Virus record (IMG/VR): IMGVR_UViG_3300008116_001302
Span: 1 to 23,187 of that record
DNA: 23,187 nucleotides
DNA from: a virus
Direction: 5' to 3' (one strand)
In this document: positions 1-7,158 of the stretch, piece after piece
Layout: every line of letters begins with the position of its first letter
How positions within the stretch are numbered: position 1 is the first letter of the stretch
Translations under genes and position numbers: made by a program
Notes under the pieces: model-generated
Told to the model about the DNA's origin: nothing
What the model saw: the letters and a program-made list of their open reading frames with translations, nothing else
Databases searched by the model: none

Positions 1-1
1 T

Positions 2-58
2 GAGAAGTTTGTGACTGTTCTTGCTATCTGCGAAAAATTTGGTAAGGCCATATCGTAA
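2..58 (+). CDS. 3' end of an unidentified protein (partial)
   Basis: An open frame enters from the left edge and ends at TAA 56-58, giving the C-terminal residues EKFVTVLAICEKFGKAIS. The following gene, gp55, is co-directional. Eighteen residues are too few to identify a family, so no function is assigned. It could equally be a chance open frame, but the composition (alternating hydrophobic and charged residues) and the AT-rich gap that follows look like a real gene end. Confidence 0.45.
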   Translation, partial: EKFVTVLAICEKFGKAIS

Positions 59-65
59 ATACCTC

Positions 66-95
66 TTGCTTTTATGTATTTATAGGCAATATAAT
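66..95 (+). promoter_or_regulatory. Candidate sigma70-type promoter for gp55
   Basis: A perfect -10 hexamer TATAAT lies at 90-95, and a weak -35 (TTGCTT, 66-71) lies 18 bases upstream. A Shine-Dalgarno AAGGA at 109-113 precedes the gp55 ATG at 124. This suits a gene made before late transcription starts, because gp55 itself is needed for late promoters. The -35 match is only partial. Confidence 0.4.
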
Positions 96-123
96 AGTAG
101 TATATTAAAAGGAATCCTTAACG

Positions 124-1005
124 ATGAGAAAGGTGAATTACTTAAACAACAAAGACATACTTAAAGAAATTGCAAAAAGTAAACTAACTTATTGCAGTTT
201 TACTGATGATTCAGTAAAAAGTTATGATATGATCGTCACAGGTGTAGACAAGATTACCAAGAAAAATATACAAGAAGCACGTAAACTGCGTGCAGAACGC
301 CTAGCTAAAGAACTACAAGAAGCTGATTTACTCAATGGTGTTAAGAAAAAGCTAGACGAATATCTGACTCCTGTCAAGGATATTCCACAGACAGACGTGG
401 TTTTCCGTGTGATGACCTGGGAACACATACCAATCGACGAAGCCAAACAGAAAAAAGCCGATGCTAAAGCTCAGGAAGAGTATGATGCTGACGAGGACAA
501 CTTTGAAACTGAGTATGATGAACCTGTGGTAGTTAAAGGTGCTACCAAATATACCAAGGTCAATTTTCCTCCGTTTCAACACTACAAGGTAGACGCAGAG
601 GGTGTGCCTATTTGTGTAGGTAAAAGCCACTGGAAAGGTGGAGTTGAAAAAGGTAAATTCTCAAAAGATCACGGCACTATGACTGCTAAACTAGCACACA
701 TGTTTATCAAACTATGTGAACGTTATGCTACAAGATCAAACTGGCGTGGTTACACCTACAATGATGAAATGCGTAGCCAAGCCCTACTACAGTTGAGCCA
801 AATTGGTCTACAGTTTGATGAGTCAAAAAGCCAAAATCCTTTTGCTTACTACACTGCGGCTATTACCAATAGTTTTACTCGCGTGCTGAACATTGAAAAA
901 CGTAATCAAAATATCCGTGATGACATCCTAGAGATGAACAACTATAATCCCAGTTACACTCGCCAAGGTGAATGGGGTAGTGGCGGTGGACATTACGAAG
1001 AATAA
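124..1005 (+). CDS. 55: T4 gp55-like late-transcription sigma factor
   Basis: This is a 293-aa protein whose C-terminal half carries the gp55/sigma region 2 signature: an aromatic, basic stretch around RYATRSNWRGYTYNDEM, then LLQLSQIGLQFDESKSQNPF and AYYTAAITNSFTRVLNIEKR. In T4, gp55 binds host RNA polymerase core and recognises the short TATAAATA late promoter, working with the sliding clamp. The N-terminal 150 residues are charged (KKxxDAKAQEEYDADED) and poorly conserved in the family; the protein is longer than T4 gp55 (185 aa). The start at 124 has AAGGA ten bases upstream. Matches to its expected target, TATAAATA and near variants, occur before several structural genes in this same window, supporting the assignment. 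Confidence 0.9.
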   Translation: MRKVNYLNNKDILKEIAKSKLTYCSFTDDSVKSYDMIVTGVDKITKKNIQEARKLRAERLAKELQEADLLNGVKKKLDEYLTPVKDIPQTDVVFRVMTWEHIPIDEAKQKKADAKAQEEYDADEDNFETEYDEPVVVKGATKYTKVNFPPFQHYKVDAEGVPICVGKSHWKGGVEKGKFSKDHGTMTAKLAHMFIKLCERYATRSNWRGYTYNDEMRSQALLQLSQIGLQFDESKSQNPFAYYTAAITNSFTRVLNIEKRNQNIRDDILEMNNYNPSYTRQGEWGSGGGHYEE

Positions 1006-1055
1006 TCGGCAATATTTGATTTGCTTTTTAACATTAACTCTCATATACTATAATC

Positions 1056-2072
1056 ATGGCTAATCTATTTAAAAAAGCAGCTGTTTGCACGGACATACAT
1101 TTTGGATTAAAGTCTAACAGTTCCACACACAATGACGATTGTGAAAATTTCATCAAATGGTTTATTAATACTGCCAAAGAGCAAGGTTGCGAAACCTGCT
1201 TCTTTACTGGTGACTGGCATAATAATCGAGCGGCGATTAATATCGTTACACTAAATTACAGTCTTAGAGCATTAGAAATGTTGAACGATGCCTTTGATGT
1301 AGTTTACTTTATTCCTGGCAATCACGATCTATACTATAGAGACAAGCGCGACATACAGTCAGTAGAATGGGCTAAACATTTACCTAATGTAAAAATCGTC
1401 AATGATTGGTTTAGTGAAGGTGATGTTGTCATCGCTCCGTGGCTGGTTGGTGACGATCACAAACGTGTAAAGAAATTACAAGGCAAATACTGCTTCGGAC
1501 ATTTTGAACTACCGCACTTCTACATGAATGCTATGGTAGCCATGCCTGATACTGGAGAAATACAAGCAGACGCTTTCCAAGGATTTGAGCGGGTGTTTAG
1601 TGGACACTTCCATAAGCGTCAAGAACGTAGCAACATCGTCTACTTAGGCAACTGTTTCCCACACAACTATGCGGATGCAGGAGATGACGCTCGTGGCATG
1701 ATGATTGTTGAGTGGGGCAAGGAACCAGAATATCACACTTGGCCGGACCAACCTCGCTATCGTGTGTATAACCTTAGTGATGTGCTCAAGACCCCAGAAA
1801 CTCTATTATTATCAAACATGCACTGTCGTGTCAATCTAGATATCGACATTACCTACGAAGAAGCCACATTTATCAAAGAAACATTTGTTGGTACATACAA
1901 TCTACGTGAGTTAACATTATTACCTGTGAAGAACATGGACATCGGTCAGGATATCGTATTAGGTAATATACAATTTGAAAGCATTGACAGTATAGTAACA
2001 AATAATCTCACAAACATCAACAGTGATCACTATGATCCAAACTTATTACTTGATATCTATAGACACTTATGA
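1056..2072 (+). CDS. 47: gp47-like recombination endonuclease subunit (SbcD/Mre11 family)
   Basis: This 338-aa protein has the calcineurin-like phosphoesterase motifs in order: D13-x-H15 (CTDIHFG), GDWHN at 52-56, GNHD at 88-91, H149 (FGHFE) and GHFH at 183-186. These residues bind the two metal ions of Mre11/SbcD nucleases. In T4, gp47 pairs with gp46 to process DNA ends for recombination-dependent replication. No clear Shine-Dalgarno precedes the ATG at 1056; a TATAAT directly abuts the start (1049-1054), so the real control is unclear. The stop overlaps the next start as ATGA. Its usual partner gp46 is displaced about 1 kb downstream by two inserted genes. Confidence 0.92.
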   Translation: MANLFKKAAVCTDIHFGLKSNSSTHNDDCENFIKWFINTAKEQGCETCFFTGDWHNNRAAINIVTLNYSLRALEMLNDAFDVVYFIPGNHDLYYRDKRDIQSVEWAKHLPNVKIVNDWFSEGDVVIAPWLVGDDHKRVKKLQGKYCFGHFELPHFYMNAMVAMPDTGEIQADAFQGFERVFSGHFHKRQERSNIVYLGNCFPHNYADAGDDARGMMIVEWGKEPEYHTWPDQPRYRVYNLSDVLKTPETLLLSNMHCRVNLDIDITYEEATFIKETFVGTYNLRELTLLPVKNMDIGQDIVLGNIQFESIDSIVTNNLTNINSDHYDPNLLLDIYRHL

Positions 2073-2401
2073 TCTTGAATTTACCAGCGTCTAAAATATC
2101 AGTTGATAATATTTTAATGCAACCCGCATATCTAAATTTAAAAATTTTACCCGCAGGTTATAAGAAATTAGCCACAGAATACGTGACTCAACATATTAAT
2201 TGGTTAATGTCAATCGATGATACTGATAATCTTGTTTCTGCCTGGAACGATGTGTTACAATTTATGAATAGCGAAGATCAAAGCCATTTGCTACGTGAGT
2301 TTTTTAAAATTAACGATCTTCAAGATCAACACAGAAATGAAAATTTTGAAACTGTGTTCCCTGAATATATAAATTTAAGGAAATATGTGGTCAATGGATA
2401 A
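2069..2401 (+). CDS. Unidentified 110-aa protein, translationally coupled to gp47
   Basis: The ATG at 2069 overlaps the gp47 stop (ATGA), and the 3' end overlaps the following methyltransferase by 17 bases, so the three genes look translationally coupled. The protein appears all-helical with no signal peptide or metal motif. Its C-terminal part (SHLLREFFKINDLQDQHRN, then ENFETVFPEYINL) resembles, from memory, the tail segment seen on some marine phage radical SAM proteins. If so, it may be a detached accessory domain that serves the radical SAM protein encoded after gp46. That link is inference only. The gene is more AT-rich than gp47 and gp46. Confidence 0.7.
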   Translation: MILNLPASKISVDNILMQPAYLNLKILPAGYKKLATEYVTQHINWLMSIDDTDNLVSAWNDVLQFMNSEDQSHLLREFFKINDLQDQHRNENFETVFPEYINLRKYVVNG

Positions 2402-3095
2402 ATTTAAAGATACGCTATTTTGGAAACATTATAAAGAATTTGACAGTATTATCGGTAATTCGTCGATGCGATCAACCGTTGATGCAGTAATTTATTGGAA
2501 ATTATTCCAAGAATATAATTTTTCAAATATTTTAGAAATTGGCGTTTATCAGGGCCTAACGACTGGGTTGATGTTAGAATCATCAGCTAACGTTAAATCC
2601 TATACTGGCATAGATATACAGTTGCGTCTCGATTTATTTAAAACCATTTGGAAAGATTACCTAGACCGTACTACTTTTTATCAACAATCAAGCCACAATT
2701 TTAATTTCAATGGGAAATATGATTTTATATTAATAGATGGCGATCATTCTTATAACGGCGCATTAACTGATTTAATCAATACCAAAGATCTGTTAAGTCC
2801 AACTGGGGTTTTAGCTATAGATGATTATAACATGCCTGAAGTTGCAGAAGCTATACAACAGTTTAAAACCCAAACATCTATGGTTCCATTTTTACAAGCA
2901 GAGCAAACAGAATTTTGGCATTATCCATCAGTTAATAGAGCAAATTTTTTAGATAATTTATTAGTAGATACTATTAATAATTTTATTTTCCTGTATAATA
3001 TAAATGATGGACAAATTTTAAAAGCTAAAACTCTTAATGTGTTTACTAACGAACTTGATTTCTTTGATCAAGTGATAAATTTTTACGATATCTAA
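2385..3095 (+). CDS. Class I SAM-dependent methyltransferase
   Basis: The 236-aa product has a Rossmann methyltransferase core: motif I ILEIGVYQGLTTG (residues 49-61, SAM glycine loop), an acidic end of strand 2 (GIDIQ, D77), and a DGDHSYNGALTDL stretch at 118-130 typical of the Methyltransf_24 group, followed by GVLAIDDY. Members of this group often methylate sugars or small molecules; the substrate here is unknown. AAGG at 2377-2380 sits four bases before ATG 2385, and a second in-frame ATG at 2394 is also possible. The gene is markedly AT-rich and stands between gp47 and gp46, which normally neighbour each other, so it looks like an acquired accessory gene. It ends one base before the gp46 start. 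Confidence 0.85.
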   Translation: MWSMDKFKDTLFWKHYKEFDSIIGNSSMRSTVDAVIYWKLFQEYNFSNILEIGVYQGLTTGLMLESSANVKSYTGIDIQLRLDLFKTIWKDYLDRTTFYQQSSHNFNFNGKYDFILIDGDHSYNGALTDLINTKDLLSPTGVLAIDDYNMPEVAEAIQQFKTQTSMVPFLQAEQTEFWHYPSVNRANFLDNLLVDTINNFIFLYNINDGQILKAKTLNVFTNELDFFDQVINFYDI

Positions 3096-3096
3096 T

Positions 3097-4869
3097 ATGT
3101 TCAAAATAAAATACCTCACAGTTAAAAACTTTATGAGCGTGGGCAATAGCACCCAGGCTGTGAACTTTGACCGCAAGGATCTAACACTTGTCTTGGGTGA
3201 AAATATTGACTTAGGTGGTGATGATACTGGTGCACGTAATGGCACAGGTAAGACCACTATCATTAATGCCCTAAGCTATGCCCTGTATGGACAGGCCTTG
3301 ACTAACATACGTAAAGATAATTTAGTTAACAAGACCAATCAAAAAGCTATGCTAGTCACTATTGACTTTGAGGTTAATGGGGTTGACTATAAGATTGAGC
3401 GTGGACGTAAACCTAATGTATTAAAATTCTACATAGGTGATCAAGAACAAGAAGCCAAAGACGATAACAGCCAAGGTGACAGCCGTGAAACGCAACAGGA
3501 AATTGAACGCCTGCTGGGTATGAGCCACGACATGTTCAAACACATCGTGGCATTGAATACCTATACTGAACCTTTTCTTGCACTGAAACCCAATGATCAA
3601 CGTACTATCATTGAACAACTGTTAGGTATTACCTTATTAAGTGAGAAAGCAGAAGCACTTAAAGAGCAGAGTAAGGCTACAAAGGACGCCATTCAACAGG
3701 AAGAGTTCAAGATCAAAGCAGTGCAAGATGCTAATAAAAAAATTGAAGAACAAGTCGAAAGCCTACAACGTCGTCAAATGCTTTGGTTGACCAAACACAA
3801 AGATGATGTAGCTAAATTACAGTCAGCATTAGATGAATTGCTTAAACTAGACATTGATGCTGAGATCGCCGCTCACAAAGAATTGTCAGCCTACGATCAA
3901 AAGCGCAGAGATATCGCAGACTTAAACAAAGCTATAGCACGTGCTGAGCAAGATCAAAGTAGAGAAGAAAAGACTATCACAAAATTAAAAGAAGAGATAG
4001 AAGATCTCAAAGCGCACAAGTGTTATGCTTGTGGACAGGATCTACATGACGAAAAACATGAAGAAGTCCTAGCTGGTAAAGAAACAGCTCTACAAGAAGC
4101 TGCACAACAATATCTAACTACCAATGGGCAATGGATAGAACTAACAGGTGCACTGAAAGAAATTGGCGAGCTGGATGTCCAACCAAAAGTCTATTATGAC
4201 AAAGAAGAAGATGCTATCCATCATCGTAGTTCATTAGCCAGTTTACAAACGCAGATCGAAACTAAATCTGTAGAAGAAGATCCTTATAAGGAACAGATTG
4301 AAGAAATGCGTCAGACAGCTTTAGCTGAATTTGACTACAGTGTTATGAATGAACTTGTTCGCGTCAAAGAACATCAAGAGTTCTTATACAAACTATTAAC
4401 CAACAAAGACAGTTACATACGTAAACGTATCATCGATCAAAACTTGAGCTACTTGAACGCTCGACTAAGCCAATATCTTGACCGTATTGGCTTACCCCAT
4501 ACTGTGGTGTTTATGAATGACCTCAGCGTCAACATCACTGAACTAGGCCGTGAACTAGACTTTGACAACTTGTCTCGTGGTGAGCGTAATAGACTTATAC
4601 TTTCACTGTCATGGGCATTCCGTGATGTGTGGGAAAGCCTGTATCAACCAATCAACTTATTGTTTATTGATGAATTGATTGATTCGGGCATGGATGCGTC
4701 AGGCGTAGAGAACGCTATGGCTATCCTTAAGAAGATGAGCCGTGATGCGCACAAATCAATTTGGCTCGTTTCTCATAGAGATGAACTGGGTGGTCGTGTA
4801 AATAATGTTTTAACCGTTGTTAAAGAAAACGGCTTTACTAGCTATAATACCGATGTTGAAATTAGCTGA
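3097..4869 (+). CDS. 46: gp46-like recombination endonuclease subunit (SbcC/Rad50 family)
   Basis: This 590-aa SMC-like ATPase has Walker A GARNGTGKTT at residues 45-54, long coiled coils either side of a zinc-hook CYAC (C309, C312), the ABC signature LSRGE at 492-496, Walker B LLFIDEL at 521-527, a D-loop (SGMD) and the switch histidine H560 (LVSHRDE). With gp47 it forms the phage Mre11-Rad50-type complex that resects DNA ends for recombination-dependent replication and host DNA breakdown. Length is close to T4 gp46 (560 aa). The start lies one base after the methyltransferase stop. The 3' end overlaps the radical SAM gene. Confidence 0.95.
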   Translation: MFKIKYLTVKNFMSVGNSTQAVNFDRKDLTLVLGENIDLGGDDTGARNGTGKTTIINALSYALYGQALTNIRKDNLVNKTNQKAMLVTIDFEVNGVDYKIERGRKPNVLKFYIGDQEQEAKDDNSQGDSRETQQEIERLLGMSHDMFKHIVALNTYTEPFLALKPNDQRTIIEQLLGITLLSEKAEALKEQSKATKDAIQQEEFKIKAVQDANKKIEEQVESLQRRQMLWLTKHKDDVAKLQSALDELLKLDIDAEIAAHKELSAYDQKRRDIADLNKAIARAEQDQSREEKTITKLKEEIEDLKAHKCYACGQDLHDEKHEEVLAGKETALQEAAQQYLTTNGQWIELTGALKEIGELDVQPKVYYDKEEDAIHHRSSLASLQTQIETKSVEEDPYKEQIEEMRQTALAEFDYSVMNELVRVKEHQEFLYKLLTNKDSYIRKRIIDQNLSYLNARLSQYLDRIGLPHTVVFMNDLSVNITELGRELDFDNLSRGERNRLILSLSWAFRDVWESLYQPINLLFIDELIDSGMDASGVENAMAILKKMSRDAHKSIWLVSHRDELGGRVNNVLTVVKENGFTSYNTDVEIS

Positions 4870-5755
4870 TCAAAATGTTCGTACACTACATATCGAACCC
4901 ACAGATGCCTGTAATGCGGCTTGTCCTCAGTGTTCTAGGGAAACTGATTTGACTTTCGATAAAACTAATCTGCACCATTTAACAGTAGAGCAGATAAAAA
5001 ATGTAGTTGATGAAGTTACTATCCGTGGTTTAGATAAGATGTACATGTGTGGGGATTATGGTGATCCTGCAGCTGGCAAACATACCTTGGACATATATCG
5101 ATATTTTAGATCTATTAATCCCACAATAATCCTAGGTATGAATACCAATGGTGGATTACGTAACAATGATTGGTGGAAAGAATTGGCAGAGATTATGTAT
5201 CAGCCCAAACAATATCCACAGGAATATGTAATATTCAGTATCGACGGATTATCTGACACTAACCACATCTATAGAATAAATGTTGATTGGAATAAAGTCA
5301 TGTCCAATGTCCGGGCGTTTATATCTGCAGGCGGTCGGGCCCATTGGGAAATGTTAGTATTCGATTATAATGAGCACCAAGTTGATCAAGCAGAAAGACT
5401 AGCAAAAAATATGGGATTTAAATGGTTCAGAGCTAAAGTCAGCAAGAGATTCGATACCCGTCCGGTAGACTTTTTACGTCCCCCAAAAACTTGGCGTGAT
5501 CCAGTAGTAAGCAAAGGTAATATCCATTGTCAGGCGTTGGGCGAACAAAGTCTTTATATATCAAGCAAGGGTATAATTCATCCATGCTGTTGGTTAGGAC
5601 ATTTACCATCAGCTACACTAGAAAAGTTTTCTGATGTAAGAGATTCATGGGATACTAACAATCCAATTCAAATATGTGCTGATAATTGTACTAAAAATGA
5701 AATAGGAACTAGTTTTACTAATCAATGGCAAAGATCAATAGAATTTCAAGATTAA
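4853..5755 (+). CDS. Radical SAM protein with SPASM/twitch-like C-terminal cysteines
   Basis: From the ATG at 4853 the product is 300 aa. Near its N-terminus it has the radical SAM motif C20-x3-C24-x2-C27 (CNAACPQC), which ligates a 4Fe-4S cluster. The C-terminal third has further cysteines (CQALGEQ, HPCCWLGH, CADNCTKN), consistent with a twitch/SPASM auxiliary cluster domain. Such enzymes modify peptides, nucleotides or sugars; the substrate is unknown. An upstream in-frame ATG at 4817 would add 12 residues lying wholly inside gp46, so 4853 is preferred; even so the gene overlaps gp46 by 17 bases. It may act with the methyltransferase and 110-aa protein on the other side of gp46, since both enzymes use S-adenosylmethionine, but this is inference. 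Confidence 0.87.
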   Translation: MLKLADQNVRTLHIEPTDACNAACPQCSRETDLTFDKTNLHHLTVEQIKNVVDEVTIRGLDKMYMCGDYGDPAAGKHTLDIYRYFRSINPTIILGMNTNGGLRNNDWWKELAEIMYQPKQYPQEYVIFSIDGLSDTNHIYRINVDWNKVMSNVRAFISAGGRAHWEMLVFDYNEHQVDQAERLAKNMGFKWFRAKVSKRFDTRPVDFLRPPKTWRDPVVSKGNIHCQALGEQSLYISSKGIIHPCCWLGHLPSATLEKFSDVRDSWDTNNPIQICADNCTKNEIGTSFTNQWQRSIEFQD

Positions 5756-5812
5756 GATAAAAAATTTTAATTTAAATATATACTTTAGTTAATCCAACAA
5801 GGAAAAATTAAA

Positions 5813-6007
5813 ATGGCAGGACCAACAGCAAGAGTTCACCCAAGTAAAAGGCATAATCATCCCTTACAATATAAAAGTGGTAAACCGAGATTACGTCCTT
5901 TAAATATTACACAATTAACAGCATTGATTGATAAAACACAACGTAAAAAAGATCGAGCAAAAATCTCAAGAGAAATCGCTCGTAAACAGGCAAGATTGGC
6001 AGTATAA
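5813..6007 (+). CDS. Small highly basic protein, function unknown
   Basis: A 64-aa product rich in Lys, Arg and His (starts MAGPTARVHPSKRHNHPLQY; helical basic C-terminus KKDRAKISREIARKQARLAV) with a clear Shine-Dalgarno AAGGA at 5799-5803, nine bases before the ATG. The charge suggests nucleic-acid or protein binding. It is followed 20 bases later by another small basic gene with the same type of ribosome site, so the two are probably co-expressed. I do not recognise a family. The AT-rich gap before it (5756-5812) includes TATACT at 5779-5784, a possible -10 element. Confidence 0.75.
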   Translation: MAGPTARVHPSKRHNHPLQYKSGKPRLRPLNITQLTALIDKTQRKKDRAKISREIARKQARLAV

Positions 6008-6027
6008 TTTTTAAAAAGGAAAATAAA

Positions 6028-6219
6028 ATGGCAACAACACATGAACAAATCGTAGCAGCATATGAAGCATATCTAGCAGAAAATGAAAAATTTGAAGGCA
6101 AGGGCGTAGGTGCGGCAGGCACACGTGCTCGCGGCGCATTAGGTGATTTAGGCAAGTTGTCAAAAGCTCGTCGTGCTGAAATCCAAGAGAAGAAAAATGC
6201 TGCCAAGGCTGCAAAATAA
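6028..6219 (+). CDS. Small Lys/Ala-rich protein, histone H1-like composition
   Basis: A 63-aa protein starting MATTHEQIVAAYEAYLAENE, followed by a GTRARGALGDLGKLSKARRA segment and a Lys/Ala tail (KKNAAKAAK). The composition resembles small nucleoid-type proteins. Similar short proteins (IVAAYE...TRARxALGDLxKLxKARRAEIQEKK) are, as I recall, common in marine T4-like phages, but I know no proven role. AAGGA at 6016-6020 gives good ribosome-site spacing. It ends nine bases before the GIY-YIG gene. Confidence 0.8.
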   Translation: MATTHEQIVAAYEAYLAENEKFEGKGVGAAGTRARGALGDLGKLSKARRAEIQEKKNAAKAAK

Positions 6220-6227
6220 ATAACACT

Positions 6228-6662
6228 ATGTCATATGAATATCCTTGGCGTTATAATGGAAACATTTTTGATTCTGAGGATATTCTCGACAACTATGGCT
6301 TTATCTACAGAATAACTAATATCACAAATGGCTACGATTATGTAGGCCGAAAATACTTTACTACAGTCAAAAAGAGACCACCTCTAAAAGGCAAGAAAAA
6401 CAAGCGCAGGGAAACAGTTGAAACTGATTGGAAAGAATACTGGGGCAGTAGTCCTAGATTACAAGCAGACATTGACACACTAGGCAAGGATAAGTTCACA
6501 CGCGAAATCATACACTTGTGTAAGACACGTGGCGAAACTAATTACATGGAAGCCTATTACCAATTTACTGAAGGCGTGCTGTTGAGAGAAGACAACTACA
6601 ACGGCATCATACAGATCAAACTAGGTAAAAATTCCGTTAAAGACGTAAAATTTACAAAATAG
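6228..6662 (+). CDS. GIY-YIG endonuclease, SegE-like
   Basis: The 144-aa protein has GFIYRIT (24-30) and YVGRKYF (38-44) separated as in GIY-YIG nucleases, Arg41 after the YVG, Glu108 (YMEAYYQ) and Asn123/Asn125 (DNYNG). These are the expected catalytic Arg, metal-binding Glu and Asn. In T4 such free-standing seg genes encode homing endonucleases; related copies in marine phages lie between core genes. There is no separate DNA-binding domain, only a basic stretch (KGKKNKRR, 54-61). The gene follows the 6028 gene closely and is immediately followed by the structured non-coding region. It ends in a run of Lys-rich residues. Confidence 0.82.
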   Translation: MSYEYPWRYNGNIFDSEDILDNYGFIYRITNITNGYDYVGRKYFTTVKKRPPLKGKKNKRRETVETDWKEYWGSSPRLQADIDTLGKDKFTREIIHLCKTRGETNYMEAYYQFTEGVLLREDNYNGIIQIKLGKNSVKDVKFTK

Positions 6663-6937
6663 CCACTATCGCAGTTTAATACTGTGTCATGAGGAGATCC
6701 AGCTCGCGTTATGGCCGCTGGTGGAACGCTTAGACAAGACTAAGCACATGACGGCACGGCAATCGATTAGGTGTAAAAACCAAATGATCTGGGCTCCGAA
6801 ACAAACCGACCCAGGAGCAAAACTACAGTTGGCTAACTACGGCTGTATGAGCTACCGCCAGAAAAATCTAGAGTAGGGGGTACCGGCTGACCGCCTCCGT
6901 GTTAATGAAAACAATCTCTTTTAGTTAGTGTGCCTCC

Positions 6938-7008
6938 GCACTCGGATAATGTGCTTGGTTGCAATTTGCCTCGGATAGGTAAATTGTGACTTGCATCTGG
7001 ATAATGCA
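6938..7008 (+). repeat. Three consecutive hairpins with YYGGATA loops
   Basis: Stem 1 is GCAC 6938-6941 / GTGC 6951-6954 with loop beginning TCGGATA (6942-6948). Stem 2 is nine pairs, 6962-6970 / 6978-6986 (one G-T), with loop TCGGATA (6971-6977). Stem 3 is TGCAT 6992-6996 / ATGCA 7004-7008 with loop CTGGATA (6997-7003). Stem sequences differ while loops agree, which is the pattern expected for repeated presentation of a binding site. GGA in a hairpin loop is the core of CsrA/RsmA binding sites; binding here is inference. Stem 1 competes with an alternative hairpin AGTGTG/CGCACT (6927-6942). Confidence 0.6.
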
Positions 7009-7065
7009 GCAAAAGCATACAGTAGTTCAACTTAAATCTAATGTTTATAAGGTAGAAAAGAAAAG

Positions 7066-7106
7066 GCTTTAGAGCGCAAGCGATAAAGCAGATGTCGTAG
7101 ACATCT
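7066..7106 (+). other. GNRA-capped stem and adjacent 7-bp hairpin
   Basis: GCTTTA 7066-7071 pairs with TAAAGC 7084-7089; inside it a GA/GA internal loop (7072-7073 / 7082-7083), then GC/GC, capped by the tetraloop GCAA (7076-7079). Directly following is AGATGTC 7090-7096 / GACATCT 7100-7106 with loop GTA. Tandem G-A plus a GNRA loop is a classic stable RNA fold and fixes the plus strand as the RNA. Confidence 0.6.
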
Positions 7107-7121
7107 TAAAACGGAACCAAT

Positions 7122-7158
7122 AAAAAAGCGTGAATAAATGAATACTCACGCTTTGTTT
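7122..7158 (-). terminator. Bidirectional hairpin terminator between convergent units
   Basis: A nine-pair stem AAAGCGTGA 7125-7133 / TCACGCTTT 7146-7154 has a 12-base loop. Read on the minus strand the stem is followed by a run of six T (complement of A 7122-7127), a good intrinsic terminator for the gp26 unit. Read on the plus strand it is followed by TTTGTTT, a weaker terminator for the non-coding RNA. Confidence 0.75.

Larger units (their letters stand above)
6663..7121 (+). ncRNA. Candidate large structured non-coding RNA
   Basis: No plausible ORF is present, but hairpins are dense. P1 is 6670-6675 with 6681-6686. A closing helix GTCATG 6686-6691 / CATGAC 6747-6752 overlaps P1 by one base (6686) and encloses GCGTT/AACGC (6706-6710/6725-6729) and a TTAG/CTAA hairpin (6730-6743). 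A pseudoknot pairs TGGG 6790-6793 with CCCA 6810-6813 and CTCC 6794-6797 with GGAG 6814-6817. Further stems are TACAG/CTGTA (6824/6843) and GGGGG 6876-6880 with CCTCC 6894-6898 enclosing CGG/CCG. Then come three GGATA-loop hairpins (6938-7008), a GNRA-capped stem (7066-7089) and a perfect 7-bp hairpin (7090-7106). GNRA and tandem G-A occur only when read as plus strand. It does not match tmRNA, RNase P or 6S as I know them. It may be co-transcribed with the nuclease gene; no promoter of its own was recognised. Confidence 0.55.

Noticed and set aside
1028-1054. Promoter directly before gp47
   Set aside because: TATAAT at 1049-1054 touches the ATG at 1056 and the possible -35 is badly spaced; a functional start would fall inside the gene.
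4817-4852. Upstream start for the radical SAM protein
   Set aside because: It would add 12 residues lying inside the gp46 C-terminal codons; the ATG at 4853 begins just before the conserved domain and is the simpler choice.
6831-6841. GGCTAACTACG, resembling a conserved 16S rRNA stretch
   Set aside because: Only about ten bases agree and the flanking sequence does not follow rRNA, so it is probably coincidental.
6663-7121. Group I intron, tmRNA or RNase P RNA
   Set aside because: No interrupted gene flanks it, I could not find the conserved group I P/Q/R/S elements, there is no tRNA-like acceptor or T-arm of tmRNA, and no RNase P core sequence was recognised.
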